Origin: Chthonomonas calidirosea
Lineage (GTDB): Bacteria > Armatimonadota > Chthonomonadetes > Chthonomonadales > Chthonomonadaceae
Assembly (NCBI GenBank): GCA_945878775.1
Contig: CAMCUQ010000021.1
Span: forward strand, 1 to 33,541
DNA: 33,541 nucleotides
Reading direction: 5' to 3'
Positions 24,153-31,620 of the stretch are shown in pieces. The number at the start of each line of letters is the position of its first letter. Position 1 is the stretch's first letter. The notes beneath the pieces were generated by a model that was not told the DNA's origin, made no database searches, and saw only the letters and a list, made by a program, of their open reading frames with translations. The position numbers and the translations under genes are program-made.

Positions 24153-24182
24153 GACGGCTATGAAAGCCATGCCCATGCCGTC
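24153..24182. terminator. Possible hairpin between convergent genes
   Basis: GACGGC and ATG (24153-24158 and 24160-24162) can pair with CAT and GCCGTC (24174-24182) with a one-base bulge. It fills the gap between the TIM-barrel gene and the leftward foldase gene and overlaps the latter's stop by one base. No U-tract follows on either strand, so it is a weak candidate. Confidence 0.35.
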
Positions 24183-25150
24183 TAGTTGTTACCCAATTCT
24201 GTGAAGCCCGGAAGCATTACCTCGATTTTCGCCGAGAGACGATACTCCGCGATCTTTTTGTCTGCGGTTGCGAAGCCCCCTGCTTTCTCCAAAAGCAACT
24301 CCCTCTCCACACTCTTACGGATATTGTCGAGAGGTGTGACGGCTTCCGGCAAGCGCGTGGTGAGGCGAAAAATCACCCAAGAAGTGAGGTTGCCCTTGCC
24401 ATCCGAACGCGCAACCTCCAGTGTTGTAACGGGAGACACATCGCCTAGCTTCAACGGTTTAATCGCGGCTCGAACATTTGCCGGAAGCCCTGCGTCATTC
24501 GCTGAGACGATCCCCATATCCCCACCATTCTGCCCCGTTTGCTTTTCATCCGAATATTTTTTTGCGAGGCTCTCAAAGCTCTTGCCCTCTTTCAGCTCTT
24601 TGAGAACGAGGTTCATCGTTTGCATCTCTACCGTCCGAATGACCGAAAGCCCCCATCGTTCAGGAATAGTATAACGAGATGCGTTCTTCTTATAGAACGC
24701 TTCTACGTCTTCAGGGGCGGCACTCACCGCCACAGTAGCGATGTTGAAGCGTGTAAGTTGTACTTTGAGTTCATAGCGCAAATACTCCTCTGTGAAGAGT
24801 CTCTTATTGATTGCGATCCGAATACTAGGTACTGCTTTGGCGCGTTCCACTTCGGCGTCCAACTCGGCATCGGCAGGAATATCCTTGGTTCTTTCCCCCC
24901 ATTCAAGCACCAATCGTTCATTGATCAAGTTCTGAAGCACCAATTCGCCCGCATTCCCATTCCGAAATGCGAGAGGAGAGGAGGACAAAATAAAATCGGA
25001 GCCCTGCAAGCGCAATAGCCGCCGAAACAATTCCCCTTGCCGGATGGGAGCACCATTAACACGTGCTATCACGGTATCATTGCCCTCTTGGGCAGTGGCG
25101 CCAATGCTCCAAGCACAAAGCACGAAAACGATCCAAGTCAACCTTCTCAT
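24182..25150 (-). CDS. Peptidyl-prolyl cis-trans isomerase, parvulin type (SurA/PrsA-like foldase)
   Basis: The 322-residue protein has a signal peptide (RLTWIVFVLCAWSIGATAQ) and a SurA-type N-terminal helical domain with VNGAPIRQGEL at 31-41. A parvulin domain spans about 162-268 and includes SFESLAKKYSDE and GGDMG (191-213). A short helical tail follows. It would help fold secreted or outer membrane proteins in the periplasm. The frame is open 30 codons upstream, but the ATG at 25150 has GAGGAGG before it and gives a proper signal peptide. It lies 32 bp after the DinB-like gene on the same strand. Confidence 0.87.
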   Translation of the reverse strand: MRRLTWIVFVLCAWSIGATAQEGNDTVIARVNGAPIRQGELFRRLLRLQGSDFILSSSPLAFRNGNAGELVLQNLINERLVLEWGERTKDIPADAELDAEVERAKAVPSIRIAINKRLFTEEYLRYELKVQLTRFNIATVAVSAAPEDVEAFYKKNASRYTIPERWGLSVIRTVEMQTMNLVLKELKEGKSFESLAKKYSDEKQTGQNGGDMGIVSANDAGLPANVRAAIKPLKLGDVSPVTTLEVARSDGKGNLTSWVIFRLTTRLPEAVTPLDNIRKSVERELLLEKAGGFATADKKIAEYRLSAKIEVMLPGFTELGNN

Positions 25151-25182
25151 ATCGAACCTCCTCTTGCAGAACCTTACGAATC

Positions 25183-25704
25183 CTACTTCCCTTTTTGAGA
25201 GGAGTTGTACTGTAATGTTAGCAGTGCCATCTGTCCACAATGGTAAGCTTCATGTGTGATAACGTGATGAAGCAACCAGCGCAATGTAAATTTGCGATCT
25301 TTTCCATAGAGAGCGAGCGGATCGTGCAATTCATGCAAAATTTGTCGTGTCTTCATGCGAACTTCATCCTGTATGGCATAGTACCATGACAGTGGTTGCG
25401 AAGGTGGAACGGGCCACTTGCCTGCTCCCTGGTCGATCTCTTCTGAAAGCAATCGGGCACTCAGTTCCGCCGGAATCAACTCCCCTGTAATAACCTCATG
25501 GAGCCAATATGCCTCAACCTCTGCATTGTGAAGTATCACCGCACCAATACTATGCCAACCAGAATGGGGTTGCCAGCACACTTCTTCCTGTGATAACGCC
25601 CCGCTCGCCTCCCTCCACTGAACGGTGTTATCCTCCAGCATCGCAATCAGAAGCGACAGATGCCCGTCGCCTATCTCTTCTGAGAGTATATCCTTTGTCG
25701 CCAT
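25183..25704 (-). CDS. DinB/YfiT family putative metal-dependent protein
   Basis: The 173-residue product is a four-helix DinB-like protein with the metal-binding histidine triad: H59 (ILHNAE), H151 and H155 (THEAYHCGQ). Members include thiol S-transferases for bacillithiol or mycothiol, but most have no known reaction. The start ATG has GGAGG upstream. It is separated from ppdK by a strong terminator, so transcription of this gene and the foldase starts in the short gap at 25705-25724 or within the preceding hairpin region. Confidence 0.87.
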   Translation of the reverse strand: MATKDILSEEIGDGHLSLLIAMLEDNTVQWREASGALSQEEVCWQPHSGWHSIGAVILHNAEVEAYWLHEVITGELIPAELSARLLSEEIDQGAGKWPVPPSQPLSWYYAIQDEVRMKTRQILHELHDPLALYGKDRKFTLRWLLHHVITHEAYHCGQMALLTLQYNSSQKGK

Positions 25705-25724
25705 TGGTTCAAAACCTCCAATAA

Positions 25725-25767
25725 AAATAGAGCACAGGCGGGCAATATGCCCGCCTGTGCTCTATTT
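25725..25767 (-). terminator. Strong Rho-independent terminator after ppdK
   Basis: A perfect 20-bp stem (25725-25744 with 25748-25767) and a 3-nt loop, followed on the minus strand by TTTTTATT, lie 21 bp past the ppdK stop. This ends ppdK transcription before the DinB-like gene. Confidence 0.93.
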
Positions 25768-25788
25768 CCGCACGAACGTAGCAAATAC

Positions 25789-28458
25789 CTACTTGTCGCG
25801 CTCACTACCGCCACCAATCGCCGCTTGCGCTGCTGCAAGCCGGGCAATCGGCACACGGAACGGAGAACAAGAGACATACTCCAGCCCGATTCGGTGACAG
25901 AATTTCACACTCTCAGGATCACCACCATGCTCCCCGCAGATACCGAGCTTGATGTCGGGTCGAACGGTCTGAGCACTGGCGACTGCCATCTTCATCAGTT
26001 GACCCACACCATCTTGATCCAGTGTCTCGAAGGGATCAGTGGCAAGAATCTTCTGCTCCAGATAAGGAACGAGGAAGCTACCGGCATCATCACGAGAGTA
26101 CCCAAAGGTCATTTGTGTGAGGTCGTTAGTTCCAAAGCTGAAGAACTGAGCATACTCTGCCAGCTTGTCTGCAATAAGAGCCGCGCGAGGAATCTCGATC
26201 ATGGTTCCAAACTTGTAATCAAGCGTGATCCCACTCTCTGCGATAACCTGCGTTGCCACACGCTCCAGATTGTTCTGAACCGTGCGAAGTTCGTTGACAT
26301 GCCCAACGAGTGGGATCATGATCTCAGGCAGAACCTCAATACCACGCTTCTTGCACTCCACGGCGGCTTGCAAGATAGCGCGGGTCTGCATTCTCACGAT
26401 ACCCGGCATTACGATAGAGAGGCGACAGCCACGAAGTCCCATCATCGGGTTGGATTCGCGCATACGGTTTACTGCATCCAGCATCTCGCGCTTGGCTTCC
26501 AGCTCCTTATGATGGTGTCCCTGAGCCTCCAAGAGCGCGATCTCTGCGATCAATGTCTCATGGTGTGGTAGAAACTCGTGGAGAGGGGGATCGATCAAGC
26601 GAATAGTGACGGGCTTACCGTCCATTGCCTCAAAGATGCCCTCAAAGTCCTTCTGTTGAATGGGGAGCAAGCGATCCAAAGCACTCTGTCGAATAGCCTC
26701 ATCCTTCGCCAAGATCATCTCTTGAACGATGGGAAGACGCTCAGGCTCAAAGAACATATGCTCCGTTCGGCAGAGTCCAATCCCCTCCGCACCGAGTGCC
26801 ACAGCCTGTCGTGCATCACGGGGATTGTCGGCATTGGTGCGAACTTTCAGACGTCGGAAACTGTCAGCCCACGCCATCAACTCACCAAAAGCCCCACTCA
26901 CCTCCGGCGCGATAAGCTGAAGTGCGCCGTTGTAGACCGCTCCAGTGGAACCATCTACGGAGATCGTGTCTCCTTCATGAAGCACTACCCCACTCACGGT
27001 AACTGTTTTGGCTTCAGCATCCACCCTCAAGGTCTCTGCTCCTGCCACACAGGGGATACCAAATCCACGCGCAACGACTGCCGCGTGGGAGGTTTTCCCA
27101 CCACGTGCCGTCAATACGCCCTGCGCTGCAAGCATTCCATGAACATCATCAGGGTTGGTTTCGTCACGAACAAGGATGACTTTTTCACCCTTGCCACCAT
27201 TGCCACCCAATTCAGCGGCGGTGTCGGCGTCAAAGACAATCTTACCCACAGCCGCTCCAGGAGAGGCTGCCAAGCCAACAGCCAGAAGTTCGGCACCCTT
27301 CAAAAGATCGGGGTTGATACGGGGGTGAAGCAGTTGATCGAGGTGTGATCCAGTAACACGATTCACAGCCTCTTTCTCCGAGATCAAACCCTCTTTCACC
27401 ATATCCACAGCGATTTGAACTGCGGCAGGACCGGTTCGTTTTCCAACGCGGCACTGCAACATAAACAGACGCCCGTGCTCAATGGTAAACTCAAGGTCTT
27501 GCATATCCTTGAAGTGATCTTCCAAGCGGTTCGAGATAGCGATAAACTGGTCGTAAATCTCTGGGTTCTGCTTCTGAAGCTCGGAGATAGGAACCGGAGT
27601 GCGAACACCAGCCACAACATCCTCGCCCTGAGCGTTCATCAGGTATTCACCATACATCGCGTTCTCGCCGTTCGAGGGATCACGAGTGAAGGCAACCCCC
27701 GTACCCGAATCGTCCCCAGAGTTTCCATAGACCATGCTCTGGATCGTGACCGCAGTTCCAATCTCATCAGGAATCTTCTCGGTGCGACGATATACGATAG
27801 CACGATCATTGTTCCAAGAGCGGAAAACCGCCTCTACGGAGAGTTGGAGTTGCTCAAATGGGTCTGAGGGGAATTCGCGTCCAGCATGATCGCGCACATA
27901 CTGCAAGAACTGCTCCGAAATCACTTTGAGGTCATCCGCATCGAGTTCGAGATCGTTGGTGACACCTTTTTTCACTTTGTATGCTTGAAAAATATCGTTG
28001 TCGAAATGGTGCTTGCTCAGCCCAAAAGCGACATCCGAGAGCATCATAATGAAACGACGATAGGCATCATAGACGAAACGGGCATTCCCTGTTTCGGCAA
28101 TGAGAGCCGCAATAGTCGTCGCGTTCAAGCCCAAGTTGAGGACGGTATCCATCATTCCAGGCATAGAAAACTTTGCACCAGAGCGAACGGAGACGAGAAG
28201 AGGTCTCTCGCTTCCACCAAAAGAACGCCCCATCTGCTGCTCAACGGCGACGATAGCGGCTTTCGCCTCTTCCATGAGTCCCGCAGGGAACTGCTTGCCA
28301 TTGTCGTAGTACTCATTACAAGTCGCGGTTGTGATCGTAAATCCGGGGGGGACAGGCAGACCGATCTTGGTCATCTCGGCGAGGTTGGCTCCCTTACCAC
28401 CGAGCAGGTCACGCATGGTCTTGTCGCCCTCTTCAAACAGGTATACCCGTTTGGACAT
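25789..28458 (-). CDS. ppdK: Pyruvate, phosphate dikinase
   Basis: The 889-residue enzyme has the N-terminal ATP-grasp domain (LLGGKGANLAEM at 18-29, LLVSVRSGAKFSMPGMMDT at 87-105). The phosphohistidine domain has GGKTSHAAVVARG (H458). The C-terminal PEP/pyruvate barrel ends with the catalytic-loop CGEHGG (C841). It interconverts pyruvate, ATP and Pi with PEP, AMP and PPi, and can serve gluconeogenesis or PPi-dependent glycolysis. The frame is open 26 codons further up, but ATG 28458 gives the family N-terminus and has AAGGAG 11 nt upstream. Its long leader starts at a promoter element shared with the DUF6785-type gene. It is a single-gene unit bounded by terminators on both sides. Confidence 0.97.
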   Translation of the reverse strand: MSKRVYLFEEGDKTMRDLLGGKGANLAEMTKIGLPVPPGFTITTATCNEYYDNGKQFPAGLMEEAKAAIVAVEQQMGRSFGGSERPLLVSVRSGAKFSMPGMMDTVLNLGLNATTIAALIAETGNARFVYDAYRRFIMMLSDVAFGLSKHHFDNDIFQAYKVKKGVTNDLELDADDLKVISEQFLQYVRDHAGREFPSDPFEQLQLSVEAVFRSWNNDRAIVYRRTEKIPDEIGTAVTIQSMVYGNSGDDSGTGVAFTRDPSNGENAMYGEYLMNAQGEDVVAGVRTPVPISELQKQNPEIYDQFIAISNRLEDHFKDMQDLEFTIEHGRLFMLQCRVGKRTGPAAVQIAVDMVKEGLISEKEAVNRVTGSHLDQLLHPRINPDLLKGAELLAVGLAASPGAAVGKIVFDADTAAELGGNGGKGEKVILVRDETNPDDVHGMLAAQGVLTARGGKTSHAAVVARGFGIPCVAGAETLRVDAEAKTVTVSGVVLHEGDTISVDGSTGAVYNGALQLIAPEVSGAFGELMAWADSFRRLKVRTNADNPRDARQAVALGAEGIGLCRTEHMFFEPERLPIVQEMILAKDEAIRQSALDRLLPIQQKDFEGIFEAMDGKPVTIRLIDPPLHEFLPHHETLIAEIALLEAQGHHHKELEAKREMLDAVNRMRESNPMMGLRGCRLSIVMPGIVRMQTRAILQAAVECKKRGIEVLPEIMIPLVGHVNELRTVQNNLERVATQVIAESGITLDYKFGTMIEIPRAALIADKLAEYAQFFSFGTNDLTQMTFGYSRDDAGSFLVPYLEQKILATDPFETLDQDGVGQLMKMAVASAQTVRPDIKLGICGEHGGDPESVKFCHRIGLEYVSCSPFRVPIARLAAAQAAIGGGSERDK

Positions 28459-28578
28459 CTGTAAAAATGCTCCTTCTCTCTTGCGTCTTTGCACAATTAG
28501 GCGTCTGCCTGTGTCCGTCTCTCTGAATAGAAGCAAACGAAAGCGTGGAGACGCATTTTGAAATCTATGTGAAAACCG

Positions 28579-28610
28579 AGGTATTTTACCTGATATTACC
28601 GATACGGTAA
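28579..28610 (-). promoter_or_regulatory. ppdK promoter element with GGTA/TACC half-site array
   Basis: On the minus strand 28601-28583 reads CGGTAATATCAGGTAAAAT. It ends in the -10-like TAAAAT and matches 17 of 19 bases upstream of the DUF6785-type gene (30857-30839). Around it are two inverted repeats: TTACCG-ATA-CGGTAA (28596-28610) and AGGTA-TTT-TACCT (28579-28591). These give four GGTA-type half-sites. The -35 region would be TTTACC, 17 nt upstream of TAAAAT (4 of 6 consensus bases). It looks like an operator overlapping the promoter. Confidence 0.5.
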
Positions 28611-28635
28611 ATATCTTTGCACAATTCTCAAAAAG

Positions 28636-28659
28636 GAAAGCGAATAAGGTTTCGCTTTC
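28636..28659 (-). terminator. Rho-independent terminator after the DUF6785-type gene
   Basis: GAAAGCGAA pairs perfectly with TTCGCTTTC (9 bp, 6-nt loop) and is followed on the minus strand by CTTTTTG. It lies 60 bp beyond the end of the membrane protein gene and just upstream of the ppdK promoter. Confidence 0.82.
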
Positions 28660-28718
28660 AAGGGTAAAACGAACCTGAAAGGCTGTCCTTCAGTCTCCTC
28701 CAAGAGGATACCACACGC

Positions 28719-30749
28719 CTACAGGAATATCTTGTAGGTCTGAAGATCGTTGAGGGGTCCATAGAGTGCCCAGATCGATCCAACGACATAGTCTCCCAAT
28801 GTTAGCCCCAAAAAGAACGGCATCGCGGCATTATGCGCCTTCATGCCTCCAAAACGGATGATGAGGTATTTTGCGACCCAAGCCACAAAGAAACAGAACC
28901 AGAAATAGTCGAGAGCATACGATACTGCAAGCGCATACCCCGCAGGATGGAAGGGCCACCAAAGAAAGTTGCCCCGCATAACCCGCAAAAACAGCACCAA
29001 TAAGAACCCACCTGCCGTATAGACAAGCTGAAGCGGATTGGTGCGAACCGGAGTCTGTATCCAGCCTTGCAACTGCCCGTAACTCTCACTTCCCACCCAC
29101 TGCTTGAATCCCACTGCCTTAGCCGTCGCTCCTGCCGTAAATGTAACGTGTAGGTTTGCCCAGTAGGCAGCCGCAGTTCCCCATATCAAAGCCAAGACAA
29201 TGAGCCAAAGCATTCCATTGGAACGAATGCGTGCCACTTGCCCCATCTGCATCGCTTCGATCTGATTTGGCATAGGGTGACAACGATAGCCCCGATTAAA
29301 CCAATACATCACAGAGAGTGCTGTCAGATTTTGTGCCCCTAACGCTTGGCTACCAAAGAGTGTCACAAGCATCAGGCGTGGATTCACAAAATAGATTTCA
29401 TGCGGTGTTCCAAGCTCGGCACGCACGCGAGTAATCGTAATTGCAAGCAGAAAATAGCAACCGAAGAAGAGAATAGCGACGAGAGGAGTTAGCCCAATCT
29501 GGTACGAGAACCCTGCAAGAGACAGGACTCCCACCCCTAGTCCAATAAATGCGCCACGATACTGGCGCCGTGTCAATGCACCATCGGAGGCACGATCCCC
29601 CACCATTGGGCTAAAGGCAGTCTTCCACGCGGTTTTAAGTTGGGTACGTAGTGCCCAAACAATCGTCAGCCCCATAGCAATCCAAGCCCCACTCGCTTGC
29701 TGTGGAAAGTAGGGAAAGCCGGCACTGCCGGGTCCATCCAGCCCGGCGGCCGCCCCAAATACCTGAAACCCAGTACGCAACAAAAAGAAGAACCAACACG
29801 AGAAGAGCAGATCAAGAGGTACAAAAAAGGCGAGACCAATCGCAAAAGGGTACAAAGACGTATTCAATGCCGTGGCAGCATTCCAAGGGCGTGATGTGAG
29901 GAACTGCCCAACGTTATAGAGCTTCACCATCTCTAGGTAAGGCAAGGACGGAAAGAGGTAGTGCAACCCGTTGATACTATCTATCACGGCAACAAGCCCA
30001 AACCCAATCCACAACATCTTACTGCTCAATAGCCCGCCAGCAAGCCCCGGAACGGTCTCACTCGTAAGCGCAAGGGGAAGCTGTATAATGGGAAAGGAGA
30101 GCCGTTCGTGATCTGCCCAATGCTTATGGATGAGAATATTAAAACAGAAGCAGATTCCAATGAGTGTACCGATAAAGAGCGTCCACCAAAACAACGGACC
30201 CACAAACGGTTGCCAATATTGCGGGCTATAGGGGGACACACTCCCTTGAAAAAACCCCGATTGTGCCGTTGGATCACGCACCAACCAAAACTTCGGAAGG
30301 AACGCAAAAAAGAGGCTCCTCCAGTTGTTCTCCGGTGTAGCAAACCTATCGGCATGGGCAATCGCGCCAAACAGGTTTTGAAACATATCATGCCCAGCGA
30401 GGAGTGTCCCGATCACAAGAAATACATAGATAGTGAGCATCTCGGCTTGGGTAAGCATGAGGCGTGGCGCGATTTTTGGAAGGTAACGCTGAATCGCCAT
30501 GTTCGCCAGTTTTATCCAAAACAAAAAGAAAATTGGCGTGATAAAGAGGGGGAGGCTGGTTCCGTCCAGTGTATACCAACGCACCTCCACTACCGTGATC
30601 CAAAAGGTGTTTGGGATCGTCAACAATAAGCCCAAAAGGACAGCACGCAGGGTAATGGCACGATAGGGAGCGGGAGCAGGCATGGTAGCACGGCTTAAAG
30701 GAGGAGCCGCGTGCAGAGGGGCTTTCAGTTCAGAGTGGTTCGGTGTCAT
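28719..30749 (-). CDS. Polytopic membrane protein, DUF6785/DUF6784 type
   Basis: The 676-residue protein has a polar Pro/Ala-rich N-terminus. At least a dozen hydrophobic segments follow, beginning ITLRAVLLGLLLTIPNTFWI. Charged or Trp-rich loops such as DRFATPENNWRSLFF and FWLVRD lie between them. The size and the segments RLMLTQAEMLTIYVFLV and HKHWADHERLSFPIIQLP fit the DUF6785/DUF6784 proteins, which I recall from Armatimonadota, Planctomycetota and related phyla and which faintly resemble oligopeptide-type transporters. No substrate is known. Starts at 30749 (AGGAAGG before ATG), 30764 and a GTG at 30797 are all possible; I prefer the first. It has its own terminator and shares an upstream element with ppdK. 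Confidence 0.75.
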   Translation of the reverse strand: MTPNHSELKAPLHAAPPLSRATMPAPAPYRAITLRAVLLGLLLTIPNTFWITVVEVRWYTLDGTSLPLFITPIFFLFWIKLANMAIQRYLPKIAPRLMLTQAEMLTIYVFLVIGTLLAGHDMFQNLFGAIAHADRFATPENNWRSLFFAFLPKFWLVRDPTAQSGFFQGSVSPYSPQYWQPFVGPLFWWTLFIGTLIGICFCFNILIHKHWADHERLSFPIIQLPLALTSETVPGLAGGLLSSKMLWIGFGLVAVIDSINGLHYLFPSLPYLEMVKLYNVGQFLTSRPWNAATALNTSLYPFAIGLAFFVPLDLLFSCWFFFLLRTGFQVFGAAAGLDGPGSAGFPYFPQQASGAWIAMGLTIVWALRTQLKTAWKTAFSPMVGDRASDGALTRRQYRGAFIGLGVGVLSLAGFSYQIGLTPLVAILFFGCYFLLAITITRVRAELGTPHEIYFVNPRLMLVTLFGSQALGAQNLTALSVMYWFNRGYRCHPMPNQIEAMQMGQVARIRSNGMLWLIVLALIWGTAAAYWANLHVTFTAGATAKAVGFKQWVGSESYGQLQGWIQTPVRTNPLQLVYTAGGFLLVLFLRVMRGNFLWWPFHPAGYALAVSYALDYFWFCFFVAWVAKYLIIRFGGMKAHNAAMPFFLGLTLGDYVVGSIWALYGPLNDLQTYKIFL

Positions 30750-30838
30750 TATTGCCTTCCTCATCTCCCACTCCCAAGTTTTGACAAACAGTCCCACCGT
30801 TGGGAGTCAAGCCGATTTCACAAGGGGAAACTATCACC

Positions 30839-30857
30839 ATTCTACCTGATAATACCG
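30839..30857 (-). promoter_or_regulatory. Upstream element of the DUF6785-type gene shared with ppdK
   Basis: The minus strand reads CGGTATTATCAGGTAGAAT, identical at 17 of 19 positions to the ppdK element and likewise ending in a -10-like hexamer (TAGAAT). It lies 90 bp upstream of the preferred start, in the 146-bp gap after the DUF4287 gene. The same gap has a weak hairpin GGAGAGC/GCTCCCC (30872-30891) that might end the DUF4287 transcript, without a U-tract. Confidence 0.48.
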
Positions 30858-30895
30858 TAAACAGGGCGAGAGGAGAGCAAAAATGCTCCCCCACT

Positions 30896-31459
30896 CTAAG
30901 CACTGGAATAGGCTTGAAGGAGCCACCCCAAAAGTTCGCTGTCGATCTCGTCAAGACTGTTGACACGCACTCTGTGCGTAAGCATCGTATTGAAACTACC
31001 AGAGGCTTCCAAGCGCCCCTCCGCAGAGGTATCCTTCAAAACAAGCCCAACATCCAATCTTTGCGCGGTAGTGGGCTGCAGAATTCCAAACTGCTTGTTT
31101 CTCCTCAAGCTAACGTAGGCTTTCTTTGGCGAGAAGTCCACATCCTCCCCAAATGCCCCTATTGCGGCGACCAGCTTGTCATAAAGTGGCTTCAGGTTGG
31201 GCTTTGTTGCATACTGAACTGCCACAAGGTCTTCACTCCCTCGCGCCGGGTCCTCTTGCTTTGCCAATGCCTCAAGAGCAACAAAATTGGCATAGCCATG
31301 CGTGAGACCTTGCTCCTGTTTCAAGTACTCCACAAGTGGTTTATGCTTTTCAATGCCTGTGCCACGTGCGATGTCTACCCAAACAGCAACCGATTTACCT
31401 GTATTCGCCTCCAGATTTCGTGCAAGACTCTCCAAGCCTTCTGCTGGTGTTTTTGCCAT
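30896..31459 (-). CDS. DUF4287 and DUF5655 domain protein
   Basis: The 187-residue cytoplasmic protein has an N-terminal DUF4287-like part (LEANTGKSVAVWVDIARG, then EKHKPLVEYLKQEQGLTHGYANFVAL). Its C-terminal half is DUF5655-like (LYDKLVAAIGAFGEDVDFSPKKAYVSLRR, then FGILQP and LDVGLVLK). Neither domain has a known reaction. The C-terminal type is often seen as a stand-alone or fused domain that may bind a small ligand. ATG 31459 has GAGGAG 6 nt upstream; an open frame further up to 31525 lacks this. It stands as a single leftward gene. The 161 bp before it (31460-31620) show no clear promoter or hairpin. Confidence 0.8.
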   Translation of the reverse strand: MAKTPAEGLESLARNLEANTGKSVAVWVDIARGTGIEKHKPLVEYLKQEQGLTHGYANFVALEALAKQEDPARGSEDLVAVQYATKPNLKPLYDKLVAAIGAFGEDVDFSPKKAYVSLRRNKQFGILQPTTAQRLDVGLVLKDTSAEGRLEASGSFNTMLTHRVRVNSLDEIDSELLGWLLQAYSSA

Positions 31460-31620
31460 TCCTGTCTCCTCAAGTAGGTAGTTCTCTGATTCCGAGGCAC
31501 CGATATTTGGCAACTCTCGCAACATGAGACCCTATGGCACTCTGTTACACGCTCACAAAACGGAACGATCCCTCTAATCTGAAAATGTTTCCCTCAAAGT
31601 GAGCAAAGGTTTGACAAAAA

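Noticed and set aside
26578-27348. A 256-codon open frame antisense to ppdK
   Set aside because: It lies entirely within the well-supported ppdK gene and has no ribosome site or domain.
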